A stretch of 64,000 bases of DNA from an uncultured bacterium (GTDB lineage: Bacteria; Patescibacteriota; Saccharimonadia; Saccharimonadales; Saccharimonadaceae): NCBI GenBank assembly GCA_938036155.1, contig CALHPA010000003.1, positions 1-64,000 of the forward strand, read 5' to 3'. Positions 14,828-22,697 of this stretch are shown one piece after another. The notes beneath the pieces were generated by a model. That model saw nothing but the letters and a program-made list of their open reading frames with translations. It had not been told where the DNA came from and searched no databases. Position numbers and translations under genes: made by a program. Numbering within the stretch: the first letter of the stretch is position 1; the number at the start of each line of letters is the position of its first letter.

Positions 14828-17800
14828 TTAATACCTCACTGGAAGTTCTTTTGTATAGGTTGTGATAATACGACCAACTCCACCAGATTGACCGTATGCC
14901 CACAAATAGACATCGGCACGCTGGTTATAAATCTCAGAAGGAGCTTTGCGGTCTGCTGGTGTTGAACCTGCAGTTCGCCACGAGTTGAGGCTACGCGCAA
15001 TTAATGGACCATTCACAGTTAGTTGTTTACCACAGTTGCTTTCGTTAACGTTCTTTTTGCCAACTGGGCAAGTGTTAATCTCATTCGAAGCAATGAGCCA
15101 AGCATCAACGCGAGTGACATCTTTCGAAATATTAATATTATTTGCAATAATAATCGTTTGGGCAAAGTTGCCACCGTTGCTTCTTGGTTCGCTATTAATA
15201 ATGTTTCCTGTGATATTTGCATCTTTTGCGTAGTAGATACGGGTTCCTGTGTTTGTGAAGCCACCGATATTTGCATTCAAATTTGAATTTCCTTCAACGT
15301 GAACATTTCGCGAAGTATCAGACTTCGGATAGCGAGCTTTGAGTGATTCGATTAGATGGTTCACATTGTTCGAACTTCCCCATTGACCCCAGTTTCCTCT
15401 ATCTGTTGTGTTACTATTTCGACCAGTACTGTTTGCAATACCATTTCGGAAAGTTAGGTTGCTGGTGTTTTGTGAAGATTCTGTCCTAAAGCCTGTAATA
15501 GATCTTCCACCAATTGCTTCGAATTCTACCCACGAACCAAGGCTGTTTCCGTCAATTTCAGAACGGCTGGTCTTGATTCCACCACGAGAGTAGACACCGT
15601 TACTCCAAACTTGCATTTTTGGTTTTTTGGTTACAAGCATACAAATTGGTGCTGAATGTCGCCAGTCTCGACCAGCTTTCGCATTTTGAGCTGTTTGATT
15701 TTCATTACGCTCCATTTTATATGGTGAGATTGAAAGACCAATACAGTATCTTGTACCAAGTTCAGCATCGTTTGGTACACCAATATCACCCGTGTTAATA
15801 ACCGTTGGTGGGTTTCCTGTAAATGAACCTGTTCCCGTTTGACTACTGTTACATTCTCTTGCGTGACCACCAAATTCGTTATTGTAGTGACTACATGTGT
15901 TGCTATTATTGTTGTCTCGGCGTTCTTTCGGTGTTTCTGGATTGCCTTCGAAATTGCCAGGAATCTTCCAGCGTGTGATAATCCAGCGTGAATTTGGAGG
16001 AGTTGGTGTTCCTGTTCCTGTGATTCTTGGAACCACTGGTGTATTTGTGCCAGGCTCTACTGGGATATCCGTTCCACCACAGTTGGCGTTACCCGCTTTA
16101 ATACATGGAACCAGTTCGAATTCGTATGGCACATAGACGCAAGATTGGTTGGAGGTTGCGGTGCGAGATTGTGCAGGTTCGTCTTCCCAATATTCTATTC
16201 TTGTTCCTGGAACCTCCTGACCATTGTCTACATAAACTTGATATGTCACAACTCTTGTTTTAGGATTTTGCGTAATTGTTCCACGAATATTATCGCAAAT
16301 GATTTTCCCGACATCAGCGTTTGAAACTCTGAATGAGCTGTTTGAATTCCAGTTATTGTTCTTCGTTTCAGTGGTGTTTCCTTGGCGAACTGCCAAGCCA
16401 TTAAGTCGTGAGCCCAAGTATCCGCCACCATTTGTTGCCAAGCCAGGTTTATTTTGACCTGATGTATTCCAGTTTACTGAAGCGTTGCCTTGATTATTAT
16501 TTGAACTGGTGCTACCAGTGATTTCATGCTTGAATGAAACGTGGCTACCAACTGGCGCAACAAGCGTTCCAGTTTGCCATTCTGAGCTGTTTTGAGCGAT
16601 TGGAGATGAGCTACCATTTTCTTTTACCGCAGCTTTAGTGTTAGCTTGTGCTGAAGTGTTAGCGTTTGAAGGGTAGTTTTGGCGGACTTGTCTTTTTTCA
16701 CGTTCTTTTTTCTTAACGATGGCTTCAATCTTAGATTCTCTTGTTTGGTTTGCGCCCCAAAACACATTAGATTCCCATAAGCTATTGCTTAAACCATAGG
16801 TTCCACCCTTAAAATTATTAAATCTAACGAAGTCATATCCCTTAGCAGGGGTGATACTTATTCTTGACTTACCAGTTTGGGGAGTATTTTGTTGCCCAGC
16901 AAGCTCTGGAGTGAGAGCTAAGCAGTTTATGACAGCATAAGCTACACCATCAGCCCCCGACGTATCATCCGTGTTTATACCACATGTAGGACTTCCGTTA
17001 AATACAGCATAGCCTTGCCTCGATTGAACTGTATGCCCCGCTACACTACCAGTTGAGCCTTCTACTTTAAATCTCACTTTTAGGGATACGTTGTGTCTAG
17101 GAATTGATACATAGGTTGAATCATAACATTGAGAATACCATAATTTATCAACAGATGTATTACCATGAGCCGTCCCTATTGTCGTAGCATAAACATAAGA
17201 ACCAACCCTCATACTTAGTTTATTTGCCGTCAGCTTATTATAAAAGTCATCCCAGTTGACATAGCCATCTGATGAAGACTCTATCCTGTAGATAGCAACT
17301 TCTCCGTTATCGCTTATTAGCACATCCGTATGTTTTCCTCTTTCCAGTTTAGAAACTATATTATTGATATTATCAGAGTTTAACAACTTTTCTTTATCTG
17401 ACTTTTCTGCATTGTTATGATATAAACTGCTTCCTGATTCTACAGAATTACCCCACTTATCCACAAAGGCTGAAACAATATATTTAGGATTTCCCTTCAC
17501 TTTTATTGTGTCTGGTGTTGCATTGAGAGTATTATAGTTTGTTCGTTCAGCTATTTCTTCTTTCGAAAGTCCCGATTTAAATAGCGGAAGATAGTTGTCT
17601 TCAAGATTCTTTTTCATATCTTCAACTTCTTTCTTAAAATCAGCATCACTCTTTGAAAGCATTGAAGGATTGTCATAAAGCGTCGAAACGCGGAAGATTT
17701 CTTTATGTGCTAAAATACAGTCTTCATATTTTTTCTTGTAAGCTTCGTTCTCAAGACGGACACGATTAAACTCACCGTTTTCCTTAATAAATGCATCAAC

Positions 17801-18235
17801 TTTTTGCTTGGCTTCTTCCTCAGAAGGATTATCACTATAGTTGAGCCCAGCGTAAATATCTATAGACGTCACTGGTTTATATTTTGAAGAATCACACTTC
17901 TTAGATTCGCTCTTCAATAATGCATTCAATATCAAATCTTTTCTAGCTATTTCTTCACTCGAACCTTCACCAAAAGTAATACCATCATTATTTTTTAGAT
18001 ATTTATCCATATCTGAAGAGTTTGTGGCAATTTTCTCTTTACTAATCTCAACATCCCCAATTTTTAGAGGTTGATTATCTTTCCAGATTCGATAAAGAAA
18101 AAATACTCCCACAGCCAAACTAACCGCACAAATAACGGCAATCAAGCGCAGAAGTAGCTTCTTTCGATTTTTCATTTTCTGTGGTTTTTTATTCACCACA
18201 TCAGAACTTTTTTGTTCGTTTAAGTTCTCCACCAT
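14828..18235 (-). CDS. Large membrane-anchored surface protein of the pilus block
   Basis: 1135 residues. A basic cytoplasmic N-terminus, one TM helix (about residues 28-48) and then an extracellular part. Residues about 60-330 are helical and charged and recall the N-domain of SurA/PrsA-type foldases (weak, by eye). The rest is Asn/Ser/Thr/Gly-rich with scattered Cys and a Pro-rich link. The end (ADVYLWAYGQSGG...TKELPVRY) is tightly built and sits beside the PilX-like gene. GGAGG directly precedes the ATG at 18235; GTG at 18232 has better spacing. TTCGAA is sparser here than in the core genes. Function unknown; surface adhesion or pilus-associated role is inference. Confidence 0.65.
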   Translation of the reverse strand: MVENLNEQKSSDVVNKKPQKMKNRKKLLLRLIAVICAVSLAVGVFFLYRIWKDNQPLKIGDVEISKEKIATNSSDMDKYLKNNDGITFGEGSSEEIARKDLILNALLKSESKKCDSSKYKPVTSIDIYAGLNYSDNPSEEEAKQKVDAFIKENGEFNRVRLENEAYKKKYEDCILAHKEIFRVSTLYDNPSMLSKSDADFKKEVEDMKKNLEDNYLPLFKSGLSKEEIAERTNYNTLNATPDTIKVKGNPKYIVSAFVDKWGNSVESGSSLYHNNAEKSDKEKLLNSDNINNIVSKLERGKHTDVLISDNGEVAIYRIESSSDGYVNWDDFYNKLTANKLSMRVGSYVYATTIGTAHGNTSVDKLWYSQCYDSTYVSIPRHNVSLKVRFKVEGSTGSVAGHTVQSRQGYAVFNGSPTCGINTDDTSGADGVAYAVINCLALTPELAGQQNTPQTGKSRISITPAKGYDFVRFNNFKGGTYGLSNSLWESNVFWGANQTRESKIEAIVKKKEREKRQVRQNYPSNANTSAQANTKAAVKENGSSSPIAQNSSEWQTGTLVAPVGSHVSFKHEITGSTSSNNNQGNASVNWNTSGQNKPGLATNGGGYLGSRLNGLAVRQGNTTETKNNNWNSNSSFRVSNADVGKIICDNIRGTITQNPKTRVVTYQVYVDNGQEVPGTRIEYWEDEPAQSRTATSNQSCVYVPYEFELVPCIKAGNANCGGTDIPVEPGTNTPVVPRITGTGTPTPPNSRWIITRWKIPGNFEGNPETPKERRDNNNSNTCSHYNNEFGGHARECNSSQTGTGSFTGNPPTVINTGDIGVPNDAELGTRYCIGLSISPYKMERNENQTAQNAKAGRDWRHSAPICMLVTKKPKMQVWSNGVYSRGGIKTSRSEIDGNSLGSWVEFEAIGGRSITGFRTESSQNTSNLTFRNGIANSTGRNSNTTDRGNWGQWGSSNNVNHLIESLKARYPKSDTSRNVHVEGNSNLNANIGGFTNTGTRIYYAKDANITGNIINSEPRSNGGNFAQTIIIANNINISKDVTRVDAWLIASNEINTCPVGKKNVNESNCGKQLTVNGPLIARSLNSWRTAGSTPADRKAPSEIYNQRADVYLWAYGQSGGVGRIITTYTKELPVRY

Positions 18236-18419
18236 TCCTCCTATTTAATTTCTCCCTTCCATTTAATCACAAGCGTCTTTGATTTTCAAGGGCAAATTGG
18301 TCAATTTTTTGCCTTCAATAAAGCCCCTCTCCTTCACATAATAAATAGAAAGGAGGAAATATATCACACTATTATTTAAGAAAATAGAGCTCAAAACATG
18401 TAATTCTATACAAAAACCA

Positions 18420-18448
18420 TTGACAAATATGCAAAAATGTGATAGACT
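18420..18448 (+). promoter_or_regulatory. Promoter of LPXTG gene and its leader RNA
   Basis: TTGACA (18420-18425), 17 nt, TAGACT (18443-18448). Predicted start near 18455, which is 170 nt before the ATG. Confidence 0.65.
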
Positions 18449-18454
18449 ATTGTT

Positions 18455-18573
18455 TAGTTGATAGATACTAACCTAGTCAAAGGCTTCTATCAAGAACATT
18501 AAAAAAGTTGAAGATTGTTTATGAGATTTCATAACATTTTCCTTTTTGTGGTCTTGATGGGAGCCTTTTTATT
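18455..18573 (+). ncRNA. Attenuator-like leader RNA upstream of LPXTG gene
   Basis: A 15-position stem (18481-18495 with 18552-18566, including three G-U pairs) closes a 56-nt loop and is followed at once by TTTTTATT. This is a terminator inside the 5' leader, so transcription could stop at about 119 nt or continue into the gene. A second small hairpin (GCCT-AATAA-AGGC, about 18583-18595) lies before the ribosome site. It resembles no riboswitch class I know; it could be an attenuator or a stand-alone small RNA. Confidence 0.5.
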
Positions 18574-18627
18574 GCATTATGTGCCTAATAAAGGCGAAAA
18601 AATTAGTTCCATATGGAGGAAAAGAAC

Positions 18628-19242
18628 ATGAAAAATTCAAAAATTGCTGCCAAATTCGGTATCATTTCTATTGCTGCTATTACACTTGGTGCAGTTGCAC
18701 CTGTTGTGACGCCTATTACATTCGGTAGTAATGTTGTTTATGCCGAAGAACAACAAGTGCGAACGCTCAACATCATGGATAGACCTACTGACGAGAACGG
18801 AGTTTATCTCCCCAACGTTGATCTAGGTCTATCAAAAGTGGTGCAGGTAACACCTGAAAAGCCATACGTGGTAGACCAACCTGAAATTGAAGGTTGGCAA
18901 CGTGATAAAGTGTTTTATATAGGAGAAGACTCCTCTCAATCTAAAACACTGAATAATGGCGATCAAATCACTTATAATGATCTATCTGAAGGGGATGATG
19001 GCAGTTACGGAGGGCTTCTCCTCTATAGCTATAAACGGTCTCAGCCAGCTGAGAAGCCAGCAGAAAAACCTGCGGACAAGCCAGCTGAGAAGCCAGCAGA
19101 AAAACCTGCGGACAAGCCAGCTGAGAAGAAGATGGAAACTCTCCCAAATACGGGTGAATCTAATAACTCTATCTTCCTTGCACTCGGTGCGCTCCTCTTT
19201 GCCTTTCTGATCAAATTCTTTAGCTTTCGTAAAAAAAGCTAA
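18628..19242 (+). CDS. LPXTG cell-surface protein with PAEK/PADK repeats
   Basis: 204 residues. Signal peptide (about residues 1-39, ending VVYAEE), a globular domain of about 90 residues (TLNIMDRPTDENGVY to LLLYSYK), a Pro/Ala/Glu/Lys repeat stalk, then LPNTG, a hydrophobic helix and a basic tail (FRKKS): a sortase substrate. No sortase gene is in the window. The ATG at 18628 follows GGAGG (18615-18620 region); an earlier ATG at 18613 overlaps it. There is no TTCGAA in the gene, and the look is like Gram-positive surface proteins, so transfer from a host is possible but unproven. Confidence 0.85.
   Translation: MKNSKIAAKFGIISIAAITLGAVAPVVTPITFGSNVVYAEEQQVRTLNIMDRPTDENGVYLPNVDLGLSKVVQVTPEKPYVVDQPEIEGWQRDKVFYIGEDSSQSKTLNNGDQITYNDLSEGDDGSYGGLLLYSYKRSQPAEKPAEKPADKPAEKPAEKPADKPAEKKMETLPNTGESNNSIFLALGALLFAFLIKFFSFRKKS
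19045..19128 (+). repeat. 36-bp tandem repeat encoding the PAEKPAEKPADK stalk
   Basis: Two exact 36-bp copies (19045-19080, 19081-19116) and a 12-bp partial third copy. Identical DNA suggests recent expansion and possible copy-number variation. Confidence 0.9.
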
Positions 19243-19271
19243 AGATTAAACAATCTATCAACTAAGATAAA

Positions 19272-19293
19272 CCCCTCATTTGAGGGGCTTTTT
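19272..19293 (+). terminator. LPXTG gene terminator
   Basis: CCCCTCA-TT-TGAGGGG followed by CTTTTT. Confidence 0.9.
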
Positions 19294-19301
19294 CATTTGT
19301 A

Positions 19302-19391
19302 AAACAAAAAGTTCAGCCCAAATGAGCTGAACTTTAACGGCAACAGGTGTTCGCATTTTAGGGGTCTAATATAAAATTTAGTACCCTCGCT
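19302..19391 (-). ncRNA. Candidate small RNA convergent with LPXTG gene
   Basis: On the minus strand an extended -10 (TGTGGCATAAT, 19398-19408) is followed by about 90 nt and a strong terminator, AAAGTTCAGC (19308-19317) pairing with GCTGAACTTT (19326-19335) plus TTTTTGTTTT. A bulged hairpin (19362-19386) and a small AACA/TGTT repeat lie between. No convincing -35 box. A 27-codon ORF exists but runs through the terminator, so an RNA product is more likely. Confidence 0.35.
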
Positions 19392-19434
19392 TGTTTTATT
19401 ATGCCACATTTACTTATAAATAAAAGTGTATTTC

Positions 19435-19600
19435 GTGGAGCATGTGGTTCGAAACATTACTTTTACGCCCATCAAAAAATGGCACAAACCTTGACCATTA
19501 TAAGTGTTCGAAGTATTCAAAAATTGTTGACCAATGTATCAATCCTCACTATATTCGAAAGGTCAATCTTGAAAAAAATCATTTTAGCCAAGCTCAATAA
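19435..19600 (+). pseudogene. Possible frameshifted gene remnant
   Basis: One frame reads VEHVVRNITFTPIKKWHKP and stops. A second frame continues at the same point as LDHYKCSKYSKIVDQCINPH and on to a TAA at 19600. Both halves look protein-like with Cys, His and aromatic residues. No promoter or ribosome site. Weak evidence; the rest of 19601-19738 holds only the leuS terminator. Confidence 0.2.
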
Positions 19601-19659
19601 GCGTAATCGCATTATAAATATTGAAATTCATTATGATTTTATCGGCATTTTAAATAAAA

Positions 19660-19686
19660 AAGTGAGTAGATGTGTTCTACTCACTT
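19660..19686 (-). terminator. leuS terminator
   Basis: AAGTGAGTAGA (19660-19670) pairs perfectly with TCTACTCACTT (19676-19686). On the minus strand TTTTTTATTT follows. Confidence 0.85.
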
Positions 19687-19738
19687 AAACCCTCAAACAA
19701 GACTGCTGGGTGGCTGGTTGCATTAAGCCTCCATTTTA

Positions 19739-22180
19739 TTATTTAACAACAAAGTTAATTAATTTATTCGGAATAAAAATTTCTTTTAAAATCTCCTTGT
19801 CTTGCAAGAATTTTGAGACATTACTTTCTACTTTTGCAATAGCAAGAACCTCGTCTTTTTCAGAGTTTGCCGAGACTTCAATTTTTCCACGAAGCTTTCC
19901 ATTAACCTGTACGATAATTTGAATTTCATCGGCCTTCAAAAGTTCTTGGTTCCATTTTGGCCAACCAGATTTTTCAATAAAGTCATCATTTCCGAGTTGC
20001 TGCCATAGTTCACTTGAAATATGTGGAGCGAACGGAACGAGCATTTTAAGTAAATCTTCTAGAACAAATCGCCAATCATTCGAAAAACCTTCAAGCTTCA
20101 ATTTATAAAGCTCATTTACAAATTCCATCAAAGCCGCCACGGCCGTATTCAAACTTTCACGGTGAAAATCTTCAGTAACTTTCTTGATAGTTTTGTGCTG
20201 GATTTTTTGAACTTCAGTAAAATTCGAAAGATTTTCAGTAGATTTTTCAGATTCAATAAATTCTTGAATTAAAACCCAAACACGATTTAGAAAACGATAA
20301 ACTCCAGCTATCCCTCGCGAATCCCAAGAAGCATCAACTTCATATGGAGCAATAAACATTTCATAAGTTCGAAGTGAATCTGCACCATATCCTTGGTCGA
20401 TGACTTCAAGTGGATCAATAGTATTCCCCTTTGATTTACTCATTTTCGAACCGTCTTCTGCATTGATATATCCGTGGTAAAGGAGTTTTTTAACTGGTTC
20501 GGCAAAATTAGTTAGTCCCAAATCTCTAAAAACATGAGTCCAAAAACGAATATATAGTAAATGCGCAACTGCGTGATCGCCACCAACATAATAATCAACC
20601 GGCGCCCAGTAATTTACAAGCTCAGGATCCCAAGCCTGTTTAGAATTTTGCGGATCGGCGTATCGCAAAAGATACCAGCTTGAACATGCATAACCATCCA
20701 TCGTATCGGTTTCACGAGTCATTTTTTCGCCGTTAATTTCAACCGTAATAAATTCTTCACTCTTAGCAAGGGCCGACTTTCCAGAATCATCAGGTTTAAA
20801 ATCACTCAAAGTTGGAAGCATCACAGGCAATTGACCATCGGGGATCAAATGTTCTTTTCCATCTTTATCATAAGCAATTGGAATCGGGCAACCCCAATAG
20901 CGTTGGCGAGAGATCAGCCAATCTCGCATTTTATACGTAGTTTTCGAACGGCCAACTCCAGACTCTTCAAGCCAGCTTAGAATCTGCTCACGAACATCCT
21001 CTGATTTTTGACCGTTAAATTCACCAGAGTTAACTATAATTCCTTCTCCATGATAGCAAGAATCATCATCCACCATGTTCTCAGGCTTCTCAACAACTTT
21101 TATAATATCCAAATCAAATTTTTTAGCAAATTCAAAATCTCGCTCATCATGAGCAGGAACCGCCATAACAGCCCCTTCGCCATAACCCCCAAGTACGTAA
21201 TCACTCACCCAAATTGGGATTTTCTTACCATTCGCTGGATTTATTGCATAACTTCCAGTAAAAATTCCCGTCTTTTCTTTATTTTCTTGGCGCTCAATTT
21301 CAGATTTTTTGAGAGATTCCCTCTTATACTCCTCAATCTTTTCTCTAGTCAAGTTAGTGGAAAGTTTTTCGAGCAATTCATGCTCTGGGGCAATAGTTAG
21401 AAAAGTTACGCCAAAAATTGTATCTGGCCGCGTAGTGAAAACTTTAATTTTTTCACCTTTAGCTTCATTATCAGCAATCTCAAATTCAACCTCAGCGCCT
21501 TCAGATTTACCGATCCAGTTTCGTTGCATTGTTTTGATTTTTTCAGGCCAATCAAGATTATCTATATCAGCCAAAAGTTCATCAGCATATGCAGTAATTT
21601 TGAAGAACCACTGAGTCATTTGCTTTTTCGAAACCTCTTCGCCACAACGCCAACAACGCCCATTCTCAACCTGCTCATTTGCGAGAACCGTTTTATCATT
21701 ATCACACCACCACTGATAACTCTCTTTGCGATAAGCTAGGCCTTTTTTATACATTTCGCGAAAAATCCACTGCGTCCATTTATAGTATTCTGGGTTTGAA
21801 GTGTTAATTTCTCGCGACCAATCAATTGAAATTCCAAGTCGTTTAAATTGTTTTTTAAAATTTGCGATATTTGTTTTTGTAGCTTCTTGTGGAGAAATTC
21901 CAGTTTTAATTGCGTAATTTTCTGCTGGCAAACCAAAAGTGTCCCAGCCAATTGGGTTTAAAACATTTTTACCCTGCTGACGATAAAAACGCGCGATTGA
22001 ATCAACGATTGTATAGCTCCTTGCATGTCCAGTATGAAGCCCTGCCCCACTTGGATACGGAAACATTCCCGAAATATACATTTTTTGTTTCGAAGAATCT
22101 GCCTTCACTTCATAAAGCTTTGACTCGTCCCATTTTTTTTGCCACTTTTCTTCAATTTCAATCGGATTATATCTTTTCAT
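19739..22180 (-). CDS. leuS: Leucyl-tRNA synthetase
   Basis: Class I synthetase, charges tRNA-Leu. The 813-residue protein has the HIGH-type motif (PYPSGAGLHTGHARSY, about residues 40-55), the CP1 editing domain, the zinc-binding cysteines WWCDND and CWRCGEE, a KMSKS motif (KMSKSKGNTIDP) and the anticodon-binding helices with a C-terminal domain. Length is normal. The promoter's -10 (22191-22196) ends 10 nt before the ATG, giving an almost leaderless mRNA. Its cognate tRNA-Leu(TAA) is at 27.3 kb. Confidence 0.98.
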   Translation of the reverse strand: MKRYNPIEIEEKWQKKWDESKLYEVKADSSKQKMYISGMFPYPSGAGLHTGHARSYTIVDSIARFYRQQGKNVLNPIGWDTFGLPAENYAIKTGISPQEATKTNIANFKKQFKRLGISIDWSREINTSNPEYYKWTQWIFREMYKKGLAYRKESYQWWCDNDKTVLANEQVENGRCWRCGEEVSKKQMTQWFFKITAYADELLADIDNLDWPEKIKTMQRNWIGKSEGAEVEFEIADNEAKGEKIKVFTTRPDTIFGVTFLTIAPEHELLEKLSTNLTREKIEEYKRESLKKSEIERQENKEKTGIFTGSYAINPANGKKIPIWVSDYVLGGYGEGAVMAVPAHDERDFEFAKKFDLDIIKVVEKPENMVDDDSCYHGEGIIVNSGEFNGQKSEDVREQILSWLEESGVGRSKTTYKMRDWLISRQRYWGCPIPIAYDKDGKEHLIPDGQLPVMLPTLSDFKPDDSGKSALAKSEEFITVEINGEKMTRETDTMDGYACSSWYLLRYADPQNSKQAWDPELVNYWAPVDYYVGGDHAVAHLLYIRFWTHVFRDLGLTNFAEPVKKLLYHGYINAEDGSKMSKSKGNTIDPLEVIDQGYGADSLRTYEMFIAPYEVDASWDSRGIAGVYRFLNRVWVLIQEFIESEKSTENLSNFTEVQKIQHKTIKKVTEDFHRESLNTAVAALMEFVNELYKLKLEGFSNDWRFVLEDLLKMLVPFAPHISSELWQQLGNDDFIEKSGWPKWNQELLKADEIQIIVQVNGKLRGKIEVSANSEKDEVLAIAKVESNVSKFLQDKEILKEIFIPNKLINFVVK

Positions 22181-22190
22181 ACTATTTTAG

Positions 22191-22219
22191 ATTATACCAA
22201 AAATAGTATAAAAAATCAA
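22191..22219 (-). promoter_or_regulatory. leuS promoter (leaderless type)
   Basis: TTGATT (22214-22219), 17 nt, TATAAT (22191-22196), on the minus strand. Confidence 0.8.
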
Positions 22220-22223
22220 AAAA

Positions 22224-22697
22224 TCACCATAGATCAACCTTATCACAAATATATTCATTTTCATTCGTTAGATAAATCTCAACCAACTCATTATTTTTGT
22301 AAAATTCAATTCTGTTTTGAAGATTGCTAATTTCCGGCTCAACAATATTATTCCACCAACTTTTACCAGAACGATATATAACACGCCTTTTATACTCTTG
22401 CATCACTCTTTTATTGAGAGCATTTGGTAAAATAAGTATAAAACTAATCTTTTTCGAAAGTAGTCGCTTTAAAATCTCATCATCTTCACTAATAAATATA
22501 ATTTCGAAATTACCCGAATAATATTCTTCTTCAATTTTCTGTACACAAAAATCAAAAAAATGAGATCTTTCAACTTTACTCATCGTTTTAGTTTTACTAC
22601 TTTCATTAAATTCCACATCTAAAAATCGATTTTTAGATATTTTTGAAAGAGTAGTTTTGCCTAAACAAGGATAAGCCGCAATAATTCTAGTTTGCAT
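22224..22697 (-). CDS. P-loop nucleotide-kinase-like protein (copy 1)
   Basis: 157 residues. Walker A AAYPCLGKTT at the N-terminus, then DVEFNESSKTK (acidic plus SS motif), and a late FILILPNALNKRVMQEYKRR segment. The layout matches small P-loop kinases common in phages and Firmicutes, and a second copy lies at 39.9 kb (GYPGVGKSS, DLESSD, APMNNPKNISEFVNRYKKRG). Substrate unknown. The ATG overlaps the ligA stop by 11 bp, so it is co-transcribed with ligA. Confidence 0.65.
   Translation of the reverse strand: MQTRIIAAYPCLGKTTLSKISKNRFLDVEFNESSKTKTMSKVERSHFFDFCVQKIEEEYYSGNFEIIFISEDDEILKRLLSKKISFILILPNALNKRVMQEYKRRVIYRSGKSWWNNIVEPEISNLQNRIEFYKNNELVEIYLTNENEYICDKVDLW

Noticed and set aside
18335..18420. 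ORF after a GGAGG at about 18351
   Set aside because: No ATG, GTG or TTG start at proper distance; the reading continues across the LPXTG promoter.
19401..19688. 95-codon plus-strand ORF
   Set aside because: No ribosome site or promoter, it runs into the leuS terminator, and a different frame in the same place looks more protein-like; treated as a possible remnant.
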